Assembly (NCBI RefSeq): GCF_051020985.1
Contig: NC_134999.1
Coordinates: forward strand, 4,030,001 to 4,094,000
Direction: 5' to 3'
From: Nomia melanderi
Lineage: Eukaryota; Arthropoda; Insecta; Hymenoptera; Halictidae
DNA length: 64,000 nt
Shown here: positions 48,653 through 60,036 of the stretch, one piece after another
How the letters are laid out: each line of letters opens with the position of its first letter
How positions within the stretch are numbered: position 1 is the first letter of the stretch
Notes under the pieces: model-generated
What the model saw: the letters and a program-made list of their open reading frames with translations, nothing else
What the model was told of the DNA's origin: nothing
Database searches by the model: none
Position numbers and translations under genes: made by a program

Positions 48653-49050
48653 CCCTTTCACCTACAATATCACGTCAGACTCGTAACGAAAATTTTCAAC
48701 TGAATTTAAGAAATCTAAGTGTTGCTTATTCTTGTTAAATATAAACTATACATTACTTTTCTATTATCAATCGTTAACATTCGAAGCAAAGGTATATATA
48801 GAATAAACATCAACATTTCGTCTATCTCTAATAAATTAGTAACGATAAAGCAATATTATGGAACATTCTACAAGAAAAATGGAAAAATATTAATGTAGAT
48901 AATTATACTCGGAGCACACAAATTCTATGTGTATAAAAAGATGCTTTAAGTATTATTAATAATCTCAGTAAAATTCTAGAAAAATAATTACACTCTGCAT
49001 ACTGTTATCCTACACATAGTTAAACATTAAATCATAGGACAAGGGATTAA
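48649..49050 (+). mobile_element. family B TTAA element with an insertion of about 165 bp
   Basis: TTAACCCTTTCACCTACAAT then CACGTCAGACTCGTAACGAA begin a standard family-B copy. The core TTTTCTATTATCAATCGTTA follows. The right end is AAATCATAGGACAAGGGATT then AA. Between about 48856 and 49022 lies sequence absent from other family-B copies but repeated at 50333-50490, so it is a separate inserted unit. Confidence 0.75.
48856..49016 (+). repeat. dispersed 160-bp repeat, copy 1 (inside family B)
   Basis: Matches 50333-50490 almost base for base over the first 110 bases (ATGGAACATTCTACAAGAAA, AATGTAGATAATTATACTCG, GAGCACACAAATTCTATG), then with more divergence. No terminal inverted repeat was recognised. 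It interrupts a family-B transposon. Confidence 0.8.
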
Positions 49051-49800
49051 ATTTTCTCATCGGAAAGTGAATTACTGGTTGAACAGTTCGCGGAACGGCC
49101 ACCGCCGGCGCACAGGCTGGACGGTCTGAAAAAGACGTGTCCCGCCAGTGTGAAAACCGTGTCAGCATTTTCGTAGCGAATATTTGGTAATTTTCGGTGG
49201 CTGGCCCGGATGGCCGGGATGGCAAAAGGGAGACAGTGGTCCAGCGAGCGGGAATGATGTAATTACGTAGTTAGCGGGACCTCACGTAACGGCTTGACAT
49301 CTGTCTTCTGGCTCTGGAGACTCGTTCTAAACGGCATCTGCCGGTGTCGCCCACTTCGTGTTTCAAGAAGCATTTTTCATCCGGCCGGATACCGGGTTCC
49401 TCGTTATTTCCTAGAAAGATTAGAAGCAGGGCTGCCGGACGACACGACGGGGAGAAGGAAGAGAACGGGGATCGCCCAGCTCGCTAATTACGTAGCGATC
49501 GTCACGCAGCCTGCGAGCCATACCGGCCGAAAAACTGCGCCTTACGTTTTTGCTGGCTCCGCTTCTCGGCGAAACAACACGAGCCGCGCAGCCCTATCCT
49601 ACGAAAATCGAAAAACTAACTTTCCGGTTGGCGCTAATGGACCGGGCTTGTTTGAAAAAAGCTTATCGCTGGGATCGCGTTCTTCTTGGATCTTGATACC
49701 GTATGGATTTGAATTGGTAATTTGTGTTTTGACGTGATGGCAAATTGCGTCGATATGTTTGGTTAACCGTTTGCGGTCTTTGGAATATTTGTTTAGAGCT
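49051..49800. other. G+C-rich island
   Basis: It includes a 147-codon plus frame (49294-49737) whose product has no domain, low-complexity segment or signal I recognise. A 71-codon minus frame lies to its left and a 70-codon minus frame overlaps its 3' part. CpG-rich. Coding is possible but unsupported; I call it an island only. Confidence 0.35.
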
Positions 49801-49849
49801 CGCACCGACAAGGCTTAATTTCACTATAGTTTAATAATTAATTGTAATT

Positions 49850-50156
49850 TTTTGCTCTTTACTAATTTATTTGAGAATGTTTAATTGAGTTTACTCTTTA
49901 TTGACTTGTTTGAGAATATTTAATTTAATTTAATGTTTGCTCGTTTGTTTGGAAGCATGTTATTTTATTTACGCCTGGCGAATTTATTTGGGAACAATTT
50001 ATTGAATTTACCGTGAGCTAATTTACTTGAGAATAGTTTTTTAATTTACTCTTTGCTAATTTATTTGAAAATATTTTATGTAATCCACTCTTTGCTAATT
50101 TTTTTGAGAACATGTTATTTAATTTATTTTTTACTAATTTATTTGAGGATATTTAA
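49850..50156 (+). repeat. minisatellite, about 8 copies of a 38-39-bp unit
   Basis: The unit resembles TTTACTCTTTGCTAATTTAT followed by TTGAGAATATTTTATTTAA. Eight consecutive degenerate copies are visible. The best are TTACTCTTTGCTAATTTATT near 50055 and CCACTCTTTGCTAATTTTTT near 50093. Non-coding and diverged. Confidence 0.85.
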
Positions 50157-50332
50157 GGAGTACTAAAATTGCAATTACATATGATGCAACTATGATATTG
50201 AGAGTAATCACTTATCAACTAAGCTTAGCAGAGGACTATAAAGGATGACATTAATTAATGACTACTACTTTTTTCTCTCAGAAAACTGCAAGAAAGATTA
50301 ATCAGAAAAAATGTATAAAATCTCAATTAGAA
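50157..50332. other. A+T-rich spacer
   Basis: Nothing recognised. Confidence 0.3.
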
Positions 50333-50490
50333 TTATGGAACATTTTACAAGAAAAATGGAAAAATATTAATGTAGATAATTATACTCGGAGCACACAAAT
50401 TCTATGCGTATAAAACGATGCTTTAAGTATTATTAGTAATCTTGATTAAGTTCTGAATAAATAATTACACTTAAATGTTTTCTTACACAC
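50333..50490 (+). repeat. dispersed 160-bp repeat, copy 2
   Basis: TATGGAACATTTTACAAGAA, TGTAGATAATTATACTCGGA and GCACACAAATTCTATGCGTA match copy 1 at 48856-49016. Here the unit stands outside any family-B element, which defines it as an independent repeat. Confidence 0.8.
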
Positions 50491-50900
50491 AGCAAGATAT
50501 TAAAATGAACTGATGTCTTTCAAGTATTTCAATCCAATTATTTATTTTGTCTTTATGGGGTTTAATTGGGTATACTATACACATACAAAAATGAACATTT
50601 AACCTTCTGCATTCGACTGTCTTCTCAAAGAAGAAAACATCATACAAATAATGAAACTTGTCGAAGAATGTAATTTGTTGCGATAAATAATACATAGAAA
50701 TTGTTATGAGTAGCATTTAAATAGAATAATCATTTTTGCCGAAACACAATTTATTCCTAACGAAATGTCACTCAGTACTTTGTGAATACGTTTGAGTAGC
50801 CGATAAGCAATCCAAAAAAATGTCCTAATGAAAAAGGTTATCACAATAAAATCGTCATATAAAACAAAAGAGAATCTCCAGCAAGAACTAGAATCTGTCG
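50491..50900. other. A+T-rich, no gene seen
   Basis: Overlapping 77- and 70-codon minus frames have no motif. Confidence 0.35.
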
Positions 50901-51900
50901 AAAGTAAGTCAAACATCGCATTTACATCTACAGGTACAGTAGTCGTTTACAGGGTAGGATCGAGCTACAAACGGATCCCCTGTCCATCCCGACAGCCAGC
51001 TCGAAAGTGTTCGGAACGACCCTCGATATTCAAATACGGACAGAGGAATGTCGATCAGCTCCTTCCTCCTTGAAATGGAGTACCGTCGGCCAACATTTAT
51101 CTTCGAAGTCGGATGGTTAGAGCAAAAATTAGCTTTTCGCCCGACCGGCACAAGAAAACGGTACCGAGGATGTTGGATCTGCATAATTTCGAAGGAGTTT
51201 CGCGTCGAATGAACGGCTAGGAGGTTCGAGCCGGGTAACGGGGAGTGGGAAACGAGGAAGAAGGAAAATGGAGAAGCGGAGCACGAGAGAAGAAAGGTAC
51301 GGAAAAGAGTAACAAGGTCTGGCAAAGAAAAGGTGAAGAGATGGAGAGAGGAAGAGACGAAGAAGGGGGAAAGAGGGTCGCAGAACCAGAAGAAAAGCAA
51401 GAGGGACAAAATGGGTGACAGAACTGGGGGATGGGGGCGCCTGAGAAGTCTAATCCACATTCATCAGGCTTATAAAACACCGGCAGAAGCTTCGCGAAGT
51501 AGATATCCAGCATCGTCGGCCACCACGTACTCGGTACCGAGAATAAACCCTGTTTCTCTGAACTCTAGGTAACATGATTACAGGTAAGGCCGAGCCCGCG
51601 AGAACGGAAGACAGGCCTTTACATTTCCATTGGTATTCATATTAAAGAAGAACAGCGGTGATAACGAACTTTATTTAGGACAGCTGCGCGACGTGGCGAA
51701 ATGTAATCAACATTCATTAAAACGACAGCGAGCTCTCGGAAATAGAGCCGGCTCCGGCTGGGACTATTGGGTTGGCTGTGAAATAACTTTCGTGTCCATT
51801 TTTCGATTTCACGTTGGTTTCAGATGCTCTATAATCAAGACTCATGTATCCCAATGGTCTGACGTTGATGGAGTTAATAACTGTTGTTGCGTTTAAATGT
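50901..51900. other. G+C-rich island with purine-rich tract
   Basis: 51230-51430 is purine-rich on the plus strand (GGAAACGAGGAAGAAGGAAA, GAGAGGAAGAGACGAAGAAG and so on). It therefore gives artefactual Ser/Pro/Leu/Phe-rich minus frames of 183 and 98 codons. TTATAAAAC at about 51471-51479 resembles a TATA box without a clear initiator. The remaining CpG-rich sequence has no recognised domain. Confidence 0.4.
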
Positions 51901-52779
51901 TTTCGTTAGTGTTGTGTTTGGCTGTTCTTAATTAGTGATATTTTTATTACACTGAATGTTATTTGTGGTTTGATTTAAGGAATTGAAGTGTTGAGATAGG
52001 GTGCTATGTTTTTGTGAGAATTATTCTTAAATGTTGAAGATTATGTAATTTGCGAGGAACTCCTTTTCGAACCGGAATGTCGACACTATTTCTATGTAAA
52101 TAAAAGCGAAATATATATAGTGGTATAGAAAAAAATTGTAATATTATAATATGGAGTTATGACTTGGTAACTGGACTATTATAATTTGAATATTAATTTA
52201 TCAGAACACGTGTCGCCTCCCAAAATAATAGTAATTATAATCCAACATAAGAGCTAGTATGAAAAAATCTTTTTTTATCGTACTAATTATCATTTTGTCA
52301 CTTCTTTCTACAGATGTCGTTCGTTTGTCAAAGATTAAGTTATTGATCGTATTATATTCTTTGTATTTATTACAATATATTTTTAATCGCCAATAATGAA
52401 ATCGTTTCCAACTTCTTTAAATATCATTCCTTTCCTTTTTACCTTCATTTATTACGCCTTCACGCAATAAATCAGTTTTACTAACAGGGTAAAAAATGCC
52501 TAATAAAACAAACTACCAACACCCATACCCATAACATCAATTCAAATGTTAAACTTCCTTTCACCAGCCACTGTGAACAAACTCCATACAAACACAACAT
52601 TCGTAACTATCTGAAACCCGCCATTCTAACCGAACAAAAGCTACCATTTTCTCGTTACCCAGAATTTAATTAACGAAACCTTCAACAAAACGATCACCCT
52701 CCGGTTCCACTACCCCGAATTGCTTTACAAAATTACATATTTGCATAAACATTGTCAATCCAAAGAAATATGCACGACC
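51901..52779. other. A+T-rich, no gene seen
   Basis: Nothing recognised. Confidence 0.4.
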
Positions 52780-53450
52780 CAGCGGAAACTCCGCAAGAAG
52801 ACAGAGGGGATGGAAACGATGAACGTTAAGGGTAGAATGAAACGGGGAAAGGAAAAAAAATTCTCATCGACTCGCGGGGTCTTGAGCAGCACTGCTGGTG
52901 GTAGTCATGGTTGTGGCGGTGGTGGTGGTAACTGCGAAAAAGAAACGTCACGTACGTGGCACCTGACTACCGCCAAGACATATCAAGAGCGCTATCGTTG
53001 TTCCTCCTCCAGGAGTCGTTTCCACCCCATCGAGATCACGACGAAAGTACCGTCGCTAGTCGGCTAATTCCACTCTGTCCCCCAACCCCTCTCGGACCCC
53101 GCCTTTCTGTCCGTCTGCAAAGTATCTTGCTACGTGACGCCGTAGCCCGTACAGTCGGCGAGGAGAAACGAGCGAAGACGACGCGGAAAGATCTGCAGGG
53201 AGGACCAACGGAGACCGTTGGCCCCTCGGAGCCGTCGTGGAGCCTGACGTCGACCGGAGACCCGTTGGACGCGGCCCAAAGCGTAACGAGGGCTTCTAGT
53301 CGCGCAGAAAGGACGCGCGCTACCTTTCTGATACGTGGAACAGACGTTGGTCACTTGCTGGTCTTCCTCGTTAAGACACTCCATCTTTTATAGAAGACAA
53401 TCCGAAGATTGACTCGCTTAACGCGACGCTTTCTCTGTTCTTACAAGGGG
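52780..53450. other. G+C-rich island with a GGT-rich stretch
   Basis: 52900-52934 is a GGT/GGC-rich imperfect trinucleotide run (TGGCGGTGGTGGTGGTAACT). Frames of 115 and 145 codons on plus and 84 on minus overlap. The 115-codon product has a Gly-rich patch from the repeat but no domain. Unsupported as genes. Confidence 0.4.
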
Positions 53451-55440
53451 ATGATCGGAACAGTTTGGGCAAAGATTGTAGAGAATAAGAGAGAATAAAA
53501 ATTCATGGATAAGTTTAGTCTGATTGTTATTTGGGATAATTAATTCGTCATTCCAGGAATATCGTAGAATTATTGCTAAATGTTCCAAATAAACTATGGT
53601 AATTTCAAAGGGGAAATTCAATTGTGAATGTTGGATGAGCATACAATAATATCAAACAACAGAGAATTAATTCATACATATTTTACTGATGCAATTGCGT
53701 TTGATGTATCCGTACTTGACAGTGAGACTGCCAGTTGGTTTGTAAGGGTTAACATATTCGTGACCGATGATGTGGGTTCACATGTTTTCAAATATTTTCT
53801 TTCGAAATATTTTATTTTTCTGCTTCTTTTTCTACTGTTGACTTCTTTAACGAAAAGTTCTTCGTTTCAAACAACAGATAATTACAAAACTAGTTTTCTA
53901 ATTTTTGTCCTTGTTTTATAGTCAGAAAGTTGTGGTAATTAGCTTAAGAGTTCAGAATAATGAGTATTGAATTTATTCGTTGTTTTGGATCATTATTGAT
54001 CCATACTGCACGTAATAATACAGGAAATGTAAGTAACGTTGTCTTGTCGAACGAATTTGTAAATGCGAATGAGACATGACGAATAAAAGTTCCCTAGATA
54101 AATAATAAATAACCGAATAATGATTATATATTTGTTATTGTTATCCATATAAAGTTTTATTCGAATAATGGCCAACATTTGAATGGAACTATGTTCTCGT
54201 ATTTTAACATTTTGTACTCGTGAGACGATTTTTTTATCTTACGTTGTAAGAGGTCTTGTAACGGCATTTTGAATATGTTATTAAAAAATTAATCGAAACA
54301 TGGAGCAAGTTCATATACATCGAGGATTATACAAAACAGAAGTATTAATCTGTTTTATTAAAAGTTAGCATAAAAAATTGACGTTGCTTAGGAGATAACC
54401 TAATAAAATTAGAAAACATAATACTCAGTAGGTACTATATTTTATGTAATGTATTAATACACGAGACATTCAAGTAAACTAGTTTTATCTCATTGTCGGT
54501 TATAATTCCTTTGATAATTATGAGCGCTAGAATTACTTTATTTTTAGTAAATTGTCAGCAAAAACAGGAATTCTTTATTTATTGTCGAAATATATTTATG
54601 GTAAATTTTACATTTTAAATAAATAATATTTTATAATTATTAAATTCAATGTAAAATCGTCTCTGAATATTATAAGGTAAGAAGCTAACAGTTTCTGCAA
54701 ATTCAATGAAAATTTCTCTTTTATTCATTCTCAGAAGTCTTTGTACCTACGTTAAAAAGTGTTTAATTTGCATGGTTGACATTCACCGACTGAAATTTTC
54801 ATATCTTTAAAAATTTCCGTCGTGGAAAGGAAGGTAAGTTACGTCTTTCCACTTTGTGAGGTTGTTTCAGACGGTCTCTCTTACATCTCAAGAAAGTTTC
54901 ATTCAAATATCAAGATTACACTTCATACTATTCTCTCATGAGAAGAAATCATCTGATTTTTAGGTAGCCATGACAAGTAAAAATTTATAAAATATAAGAG
55001 ATATAAGAGAACGATATTGCAACGAGGTATGTCTTAGTTGATGAAATAATCTTTTTCATTTCATCTTTTCTTATTCTTGTCCTTAAAAAATAATTTGTCA
55101 AAATGAATTCACAGTCTATTAATTACAATAAGAGACTACAATTAATCAGGTTATAACTACTTTAGAAAGATAAACTAATATAAATCAACATTCGCAAGTT
55201 ATTTAATGCTTTACTGTCGAAATAAATGTCACCGCATTAGGTAGCATTATTTATAATATAGAAATATTTTCAAATAATCATCGTTTAACTGAGTGAACTA
55301 TAGTAATTCGATTTGGTTGGGGGTTACCGGTGGCCCCTATAGCATTCAATGTGTCAAAGTGTCAACAGAATCTACCAAATTCCTCTCGGAACTAATGTCA
55401 ACACAAATATTAAATTAAAACAATGGACTCTTAAGATTCT
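53451..55440. other. A+T-rich desert
   Basis: No gene seen. The 97-codon plus frame at 53628-53921 ends in a Phe/Leu-rich stretch that looks hydrophobic but has A+T-driven composition and no other coding sign. Confidence 0.4.
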
Positions 55441-56380
55441 GCATGAGGACTTCCGAAGATTGACCGACATACAGTACTAAAGGGAACACCGGAACGGATC
55501 CATTGACCCAGTTACAGGCTGGAGGTAGACTCTCTGATCGATTCCGTTGTCGCGTCGTGTGTTTCCCGAAAATTCCGGGATTACCCGTAGCTCGATGGAC
55601 GTGACGCATTAGGGAAGACAATTCTACGACCATTTCAATCCATTTATCCGAAGCTGCTGGGTCGTCGTCGATGCTCGCCGGCTTTGAACTTAATACATCG
55701 ATCCCGTTCAGGCAGATTACTTTTATCGAGCACACCAATTGAAAACATTTGGAAGAGGGAAAACAAAAAAAAGGAAAAAAAGAGGGGGAAAAAAGAGAGC
55801 GACCACGCTAGCTGTCGGCTAGCTAGTCGGCTGGCTGTCGGCCGCTCCGACCGTGACTTTTCGAGCGATTCGGTCGGCAAATTGGGACCGCAGCACGAAC
55901 TATATAAATTGTTTTGTAACGTATGAATAACGGTCGAGGGGAAAAAAGGGCGCGGCGTATCGATAAAATGAATAACACTCTTGTTCCTTTTATGACGTTC
56001 GCAACAATCGAACGCCGGCGAGCGGGAAGTATCTCGTTCGCATCCCGCGCGGGGAGAAAAGTGATTGTGCGACGGTTTATTTGTTATAGCCGATCCGACG
56101 CGTTTCGAATACGGCGGAGCCTCGATTATCGGAACAATCGATTATCGGAGCATTGATTAAGGGGAAATTCATTTATTGGAGCATTGATTAATGGGACACT
56201 CAAATATTCGGGGCGGTGTTGTCGCGCCGCTAAGGATGAGAAATTACCGTTTCTGAACAACGTTTTCATTACGCTCTTCTTCCTTTTTCTTTCTCGATCA
56301 ATGATGTATAGCAGTACGCAAACTTGTGTGGGCCGAGACTCATCGTAAGAAACAATCATTTTTACGGCCCGTTCATAAAC
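55441..56380. other. G+C-richer island
   Basis: It contains an A/G-rich run (55755-55800), a short CTAGCTGTCGG-type tandem repeat (55807-55840, units of 11-12 bases), a TATATAA string near 55899, and the 16-bp minisatellite listed separately. Frames of 77-107 codons on both strands have no domain. Confidence 0.4.
56107..56217 (+). repeat. minisatellite with 16-bp period, about 7 units
   Basis: Consecutive units from 56107: GAATACGGCGGAGCCT, CGATTATCGGAACAAT, CGATTATCGGAGCATT, GATTAAGGGGAAATTC, ATTTATTGGAGCATT, GATTAATGGGACACTC, AAATATTCGGGGCGGT. All but one are exactly 16 bases and share GATTATCGGAGCATT-like content. Degenerate and old. Confidence 0.75.
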
Positions 56381-57927
56381 TCCACGTAATTAAGTAAATT
56401 TAACGCGACTGCGTTATTTATGACTATTCGATGTACAGGTTGTATTGATAAGCGAGACACTTTCAATGATTACGTGAACTGTGTTTTTGAATTTTTCGAA
56501 ATCCTAGCGTTGCAAGGTTGTAATTTATAAGATGCATGTGATCTAGTATTGAGTATTTTTGAAGCTGTTGATAATACTCAATAGTGTTTCACGGAAGATT
56601 TGAATAGATTTGAAGGGAACACATTATTAGATACAAGTTTATCTAAGTAATTGGAATTTTTCAAAATTCTAAACGTGTTTTTCCAAAAAGTTAACTTTCT
56701 TTTTACTTTTTACTAGTTAGAAAATACAGCGGAAAATGTAAAGTTATTTAAAAAATAAAATTTCGGTAATTGTGTAAAGTTTCTTCCAGCCGTGATCAAT
56801 TCGTAGAACGAAACTTTTGAACAGTAACTGTGTTTTTGAGAAGTTTGAAAGCTTATGGTAAATCTATTCAGTATTAGGTATTGCAAGGGAAATGTGCAAA
56901 ACAGAAAATCAGGGGATATAACTACTAACTATAAGATACTTGAATATTAGCGTGTCATAAACCAAGCTAGCAACGACTCTAAAAGTCACCTAACATAAAT
57001 TCTTTAGCTATATAGTACTACAGTAATATAACCATAAAAATGAAGCGTAAACACCCACCGATTTTATGGAAAGTGTAAAGGTCCTCATATAAGTATCTAT
57101 TATATTAAATAATAACTTACTTAGTTACACCCTCATGATGCTTGTTGTATTAGGGCTGTACATACCTAAAACAAAGTAAATAAAAAAATTGATTTATTAA
57201 AAATATTATTATTTGTTAACACTATCTTTTAATTACGTTTTTTGAAAACTTTATGTCATTACTGTTGAAACTAGCAAAGTTACACATTAGAAAATGATTT
57301 ACTTGTTAGTAAAAAGAGTAAATGCTAAAAGATACAGTATTAAGAAGAGGTTGCAACATTCTATTATATTCAACAAATCTTCTAAATAAAACATTGAATA
57401 AATGAAACTAGAAATAGTTATTGAGTTTCTAAATATAATGTTACATCTTACACTTTTAAACGTCGATATATATAACATTAATATTTTTCATGTAAAGTAG
57501 AGAATTTTGGATGTGCAAATGTGTGACATTGATAGCAAATATGTTAACATGTCGATTCCCACGATAGTTACTAATACCCGTAGTTTCCAAATTGCTTGAA
57601 AACAATTGTAACAGAAACAGTGATGAATAAATCACTTATAATAGTGATATAAAAATGCAAAACACAATACTAAAAAATATATACAATACCGAAAGTATAC
57701 TGTTGTTCATAAAGTCTACTATCTAAATCATTTTCCATCACTGTCCCATCTTCCAAATTAAATTCTTCACATTTTGATTTACATAAAGATCATCTCTATT
57801 TACAATTACTTCTAATACTATTTACTCTTTCCGTGAAAAGAAAAGTAATATTATGTAAACCACTACAAATTCTCGTGGTAGTCAACTTATTGAACCCATT
57901 TAATCCTCAACAGTCAACAATTTTCTA
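56381..57927. other. A+T-rich desert
   Basis: No gene seen. Nothing beyond simple A/T strings. Confidence 0.45.
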
Positions 57928-58135
57928 TTAACTCTTTGCGTACGAGACTGCCTTAAACTTCTAACATTTCTTTCCATAAAAAGCTGAATTACACATCGAA
58001 GTTTTAAATACTAAAAGGGAGAAACCACATATTAGTCTCGTTAGTTGGATAATTAAATTATTCATTTACAACTTTCGACTATAGATATCGAAACTCCAAG
58101 TCGCAATTATAGTAAATTCGACCGCAAAGAGTTAA
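57928..58135. mobile_element. TTAA-type MITE, 208 bp (family F)
   Basis: The left end is TTAACTCTTTGCGTACGAGA. The right end in reverse complement is TTAACTCTTTGCGGTCGAAT. Perfect TTAA boundaries, no coding capacity. Four bases separate it from the family-D element that follows. Confidence 0.8.
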
Positions 58136-58139
58136 ATGA

Positions 58140-58389
58140 TTAACCCTTTGCACTCTGAATTTCTTTTGCACTTTTTACTCGATAACTCTGTATTATTAGG
58201 ATATTTTAATTTGAAATGCATTTTAAAAAATAGGTAGTTTGTAGAGAGCAGTATAAACGATTCTTCTTACTAATAATATTGAAAATAACATAATAATATA
58301 ATCTATTTTAAACAAATCTTGACAAAGAATCACACCTGTCAATAAAACTGATGTCGAGTCGCGCTCGACATAGGAGTGTAAAAGGTTAA
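58140..58389. mobile_element. TTAA-type MITE, 250 bp (family D)
   Basis: The left end is TTAACCCTTTGCACTCTGAA. The right end in reverse complement is TTAACCTTTTACACTCCTAT. Bounded by TTAA on both sides. Near the right end is GTCGAGTCGCGCTCGAC, a small palindrome. Non-coding. Confidence 0.8.
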
Positions 58390-58880
58390 GAATCACTATT
58401 CGCAGCGGTTACAATCAGCAACGGAGCAACGAACAAAAGACAAGATCAAGACAGTCAACGATCGCAGATGAGAGAGGAGTATCAAGTTTAAAGAACGATA
58501 GCGCTTTTACGGAGCCGTTATTTCCCCCAAGCCGGTGCTCAACCGAAAAGAGGGCCACCGCCCCTGGTCCCGTTGCGCGCGTGCGGCAAAAAAAATGTCC
58601 GCGAACTTGGTGCTGTAATAATTTCCGCAAAAAGGTCGGAACTTCGGCTATTCCGCTTTCCATTAAGCGGTTACTCTTCCAAAAGTTTATCCTCCGGCTC
58701 GCGGTTCCGCCAGAAAGCGAGCAACCGGGACGCGAGTTTTTGAGGAGAAGAGAACCAGAAAAACGGCTCGTCGTCTTTCCGCTGAAGGGACAGGTCGACG
58801 AAGAGGCGGACGGGATCAGCAACCGTGACGTGTGCTGGTTTTTTGAAGCTGTTCACGCCACGGGAAGATTCGATTATATT
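58390..58880. other. G+C-rich island
   Basis: Overlapping 119-codon plus and 135-codon minus frames cover the same bases, a sign of chance openness. No domain is recognised in either. Confidence 0.4.
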
Positions 58881-58918
58881 AGCTTATCTCATCAATTTCT
58901 TTCGTTGATTGTTTATCA

Positions 58919-59011
58919 TTTACTATTTATTTGTATATAATGTATATTATTTATTATTTATTCATATATAATGTTTCTTATTTAATATTTATTCATATAT
59001 AATATGTACAA
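58919..59011 (+). repeat. 31-bp unit repeated three times
   Basis: Three consecutive 31-base units start at 58919, 58950 and 58981. Each has the form TTTANTATTTATTCATATAT followed by AATG or AATA. It is A+T-rich with a few mismatches between units. Confidence 0.8.
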
Positions 59012-59564
59012 TTTATATATAAATGTAATATAATTTATAATTTATTAACTTGCTTTATTTTTCCAGAAACGGGAGTAATCGTTTTCTTAATTCAGTTAAG
59101 GGTCTTTATCCGGTACGATAATATGTGTTCGAATATGCGGAATATACAGTAAATTAATTATGTAAATACCGTATCGTGTGCAGTCTTTATTCTTGAATAA
59201 GAACAAATAGAAATTAAAAAAAGGAGTTTATTTATTTACTCCAAGCGACGAATATTTTGCAATAACGCTAGGCTCATTAGTGTCTAAAGGTTTCCGAATA
59301 AAGGAAACACAACAAATAATGTTTGTATGACGAAAACTTATAAAGCTATAAAATCTTAATACCTAGGCAATCGTCTAAACAAATTTAATTATAACTTCTT
59401 TAATTGAATTCATTCAACAGATTTTTCAAAAAATTGTGTTTTACGTAACCAAGGATGCTATTTATGAAATTGCAAATATTCCCAGTTCAGTACTCAGTAA
59501 ATAGCAAAAGAAAAAAAGAAAAAAAAATGGAAATTCATTGATAAATGAAAAATAGAAGATCTCA
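59012..59564. other. A+T-rich, no gene seen
   Basis: Nothing recognised. Confidence 0.4.
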
Positions 59565-59635
59565 TTCGGTTGGCTAAGCGTTAATGTGCTCAGTTACGCA
59601 TACGATTGTATAAATGTTATCGGTCTCATAATGGA
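59565..59635 (+). repeat. degenerate tRNA-like (SINE-type) sequence
   Basis: TTGGCTAAGCG (59570-59580) resembles an A box of the TGGCNNAGNGG type. ATGTGCTCAGTTACGCATAC follows, and GTTATCGGTCTC (59615-59626) is a weak B box at tRNA-like spacing. The middle part resembles that of the relic at 30.82-30.92 kb. The T arm is degraded and no cloverleaf was completed, so this is a decayed tRNA-derived repeat or tRNA pseudogene. Confidence 0.4.
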
Positions 59636-59823
59636 ATAATGAATTAGTTTCTATTTAACTAAGACAGAAAGTAAACAACGTCTATTCGGTACAATAGATC
59701 GGGACCTCATGAGTAACTACATTAACTCGTTTCATAAACATTGTCATAGAAATTGAGATCCATTTTTTTAATATAGTTTTATTCGGTCAAATCCCTAGAT
59801 GACTGTCATCGTTAATTCTATTT

Positions 59824-60036
59824 TCAATCTCTTGCTTTACAATATCGTGTTAGACTCGCGATGAAGATTTTAAATAGAATTTGACAAACATAAATATGTT
59901 TGTAAATGATTATACCTTAGAGCACACGTTGGCATAGAATAAGACTGGAATTCTCTTTTATTTTTAATAAATTGTTGATAACAAAGTAGTTACATCGATC
60001 GCAATTCAGAAAGAAATCATTGGGCAAGGGGGTTAA
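59824..60036 (+). mobile_element. family B TTAA element, 213 bp
   Basis: The left end is TCAATCTCTTGCTTTACAAT then ATCGTGTTAGACTCGCGATG. The right end is GAAATCATTGGGCAAGGGGG then TTAA. The core TAATAAATTGTTGATAACAA matches other copies. Left TTAA mutated to TCAA. Non-coding. Confidence 0.75.

Noticed and set aside
49294..49737. 147-codon plus-strand open frame
   Set aside because: G+C-rich island, no recognisable domain, and the frame runs across the island edge without any splice or start context that would support it.
51215..51245. GGTTCGAGCC string resembling a tRNA B box
   Set aside because: No A box at the right distance and no surrounding cloverleaf.
50909..51460. 183-codon minus-strand open frame
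   Set aside because: Its N-terminal half is the complement of a purine-rich tract (Ser/Pro/Phe/Leu repeats) and the rest shows no domain.
51460..51560. Possible core promoter (TTATAAAAC at 51471)
   Set aside because: No initiator-like TCAGTY motif at +25 to +35 and no supported gene downstream.
52956..53393. 145-codon plus-strand open frame
   Set aside because: Opposed by an 84-codon minus frame and overlapped by a 115-codon plus frame. The product is unrecognised and Arg/Thr/Ser-rich as expected from the base composition.
58415..58940. Opposed 135- and 119-codon frames
   Set aside because: Both strands are open over the same bases. Neither product is recognisable, so chance is the simpler explanation.
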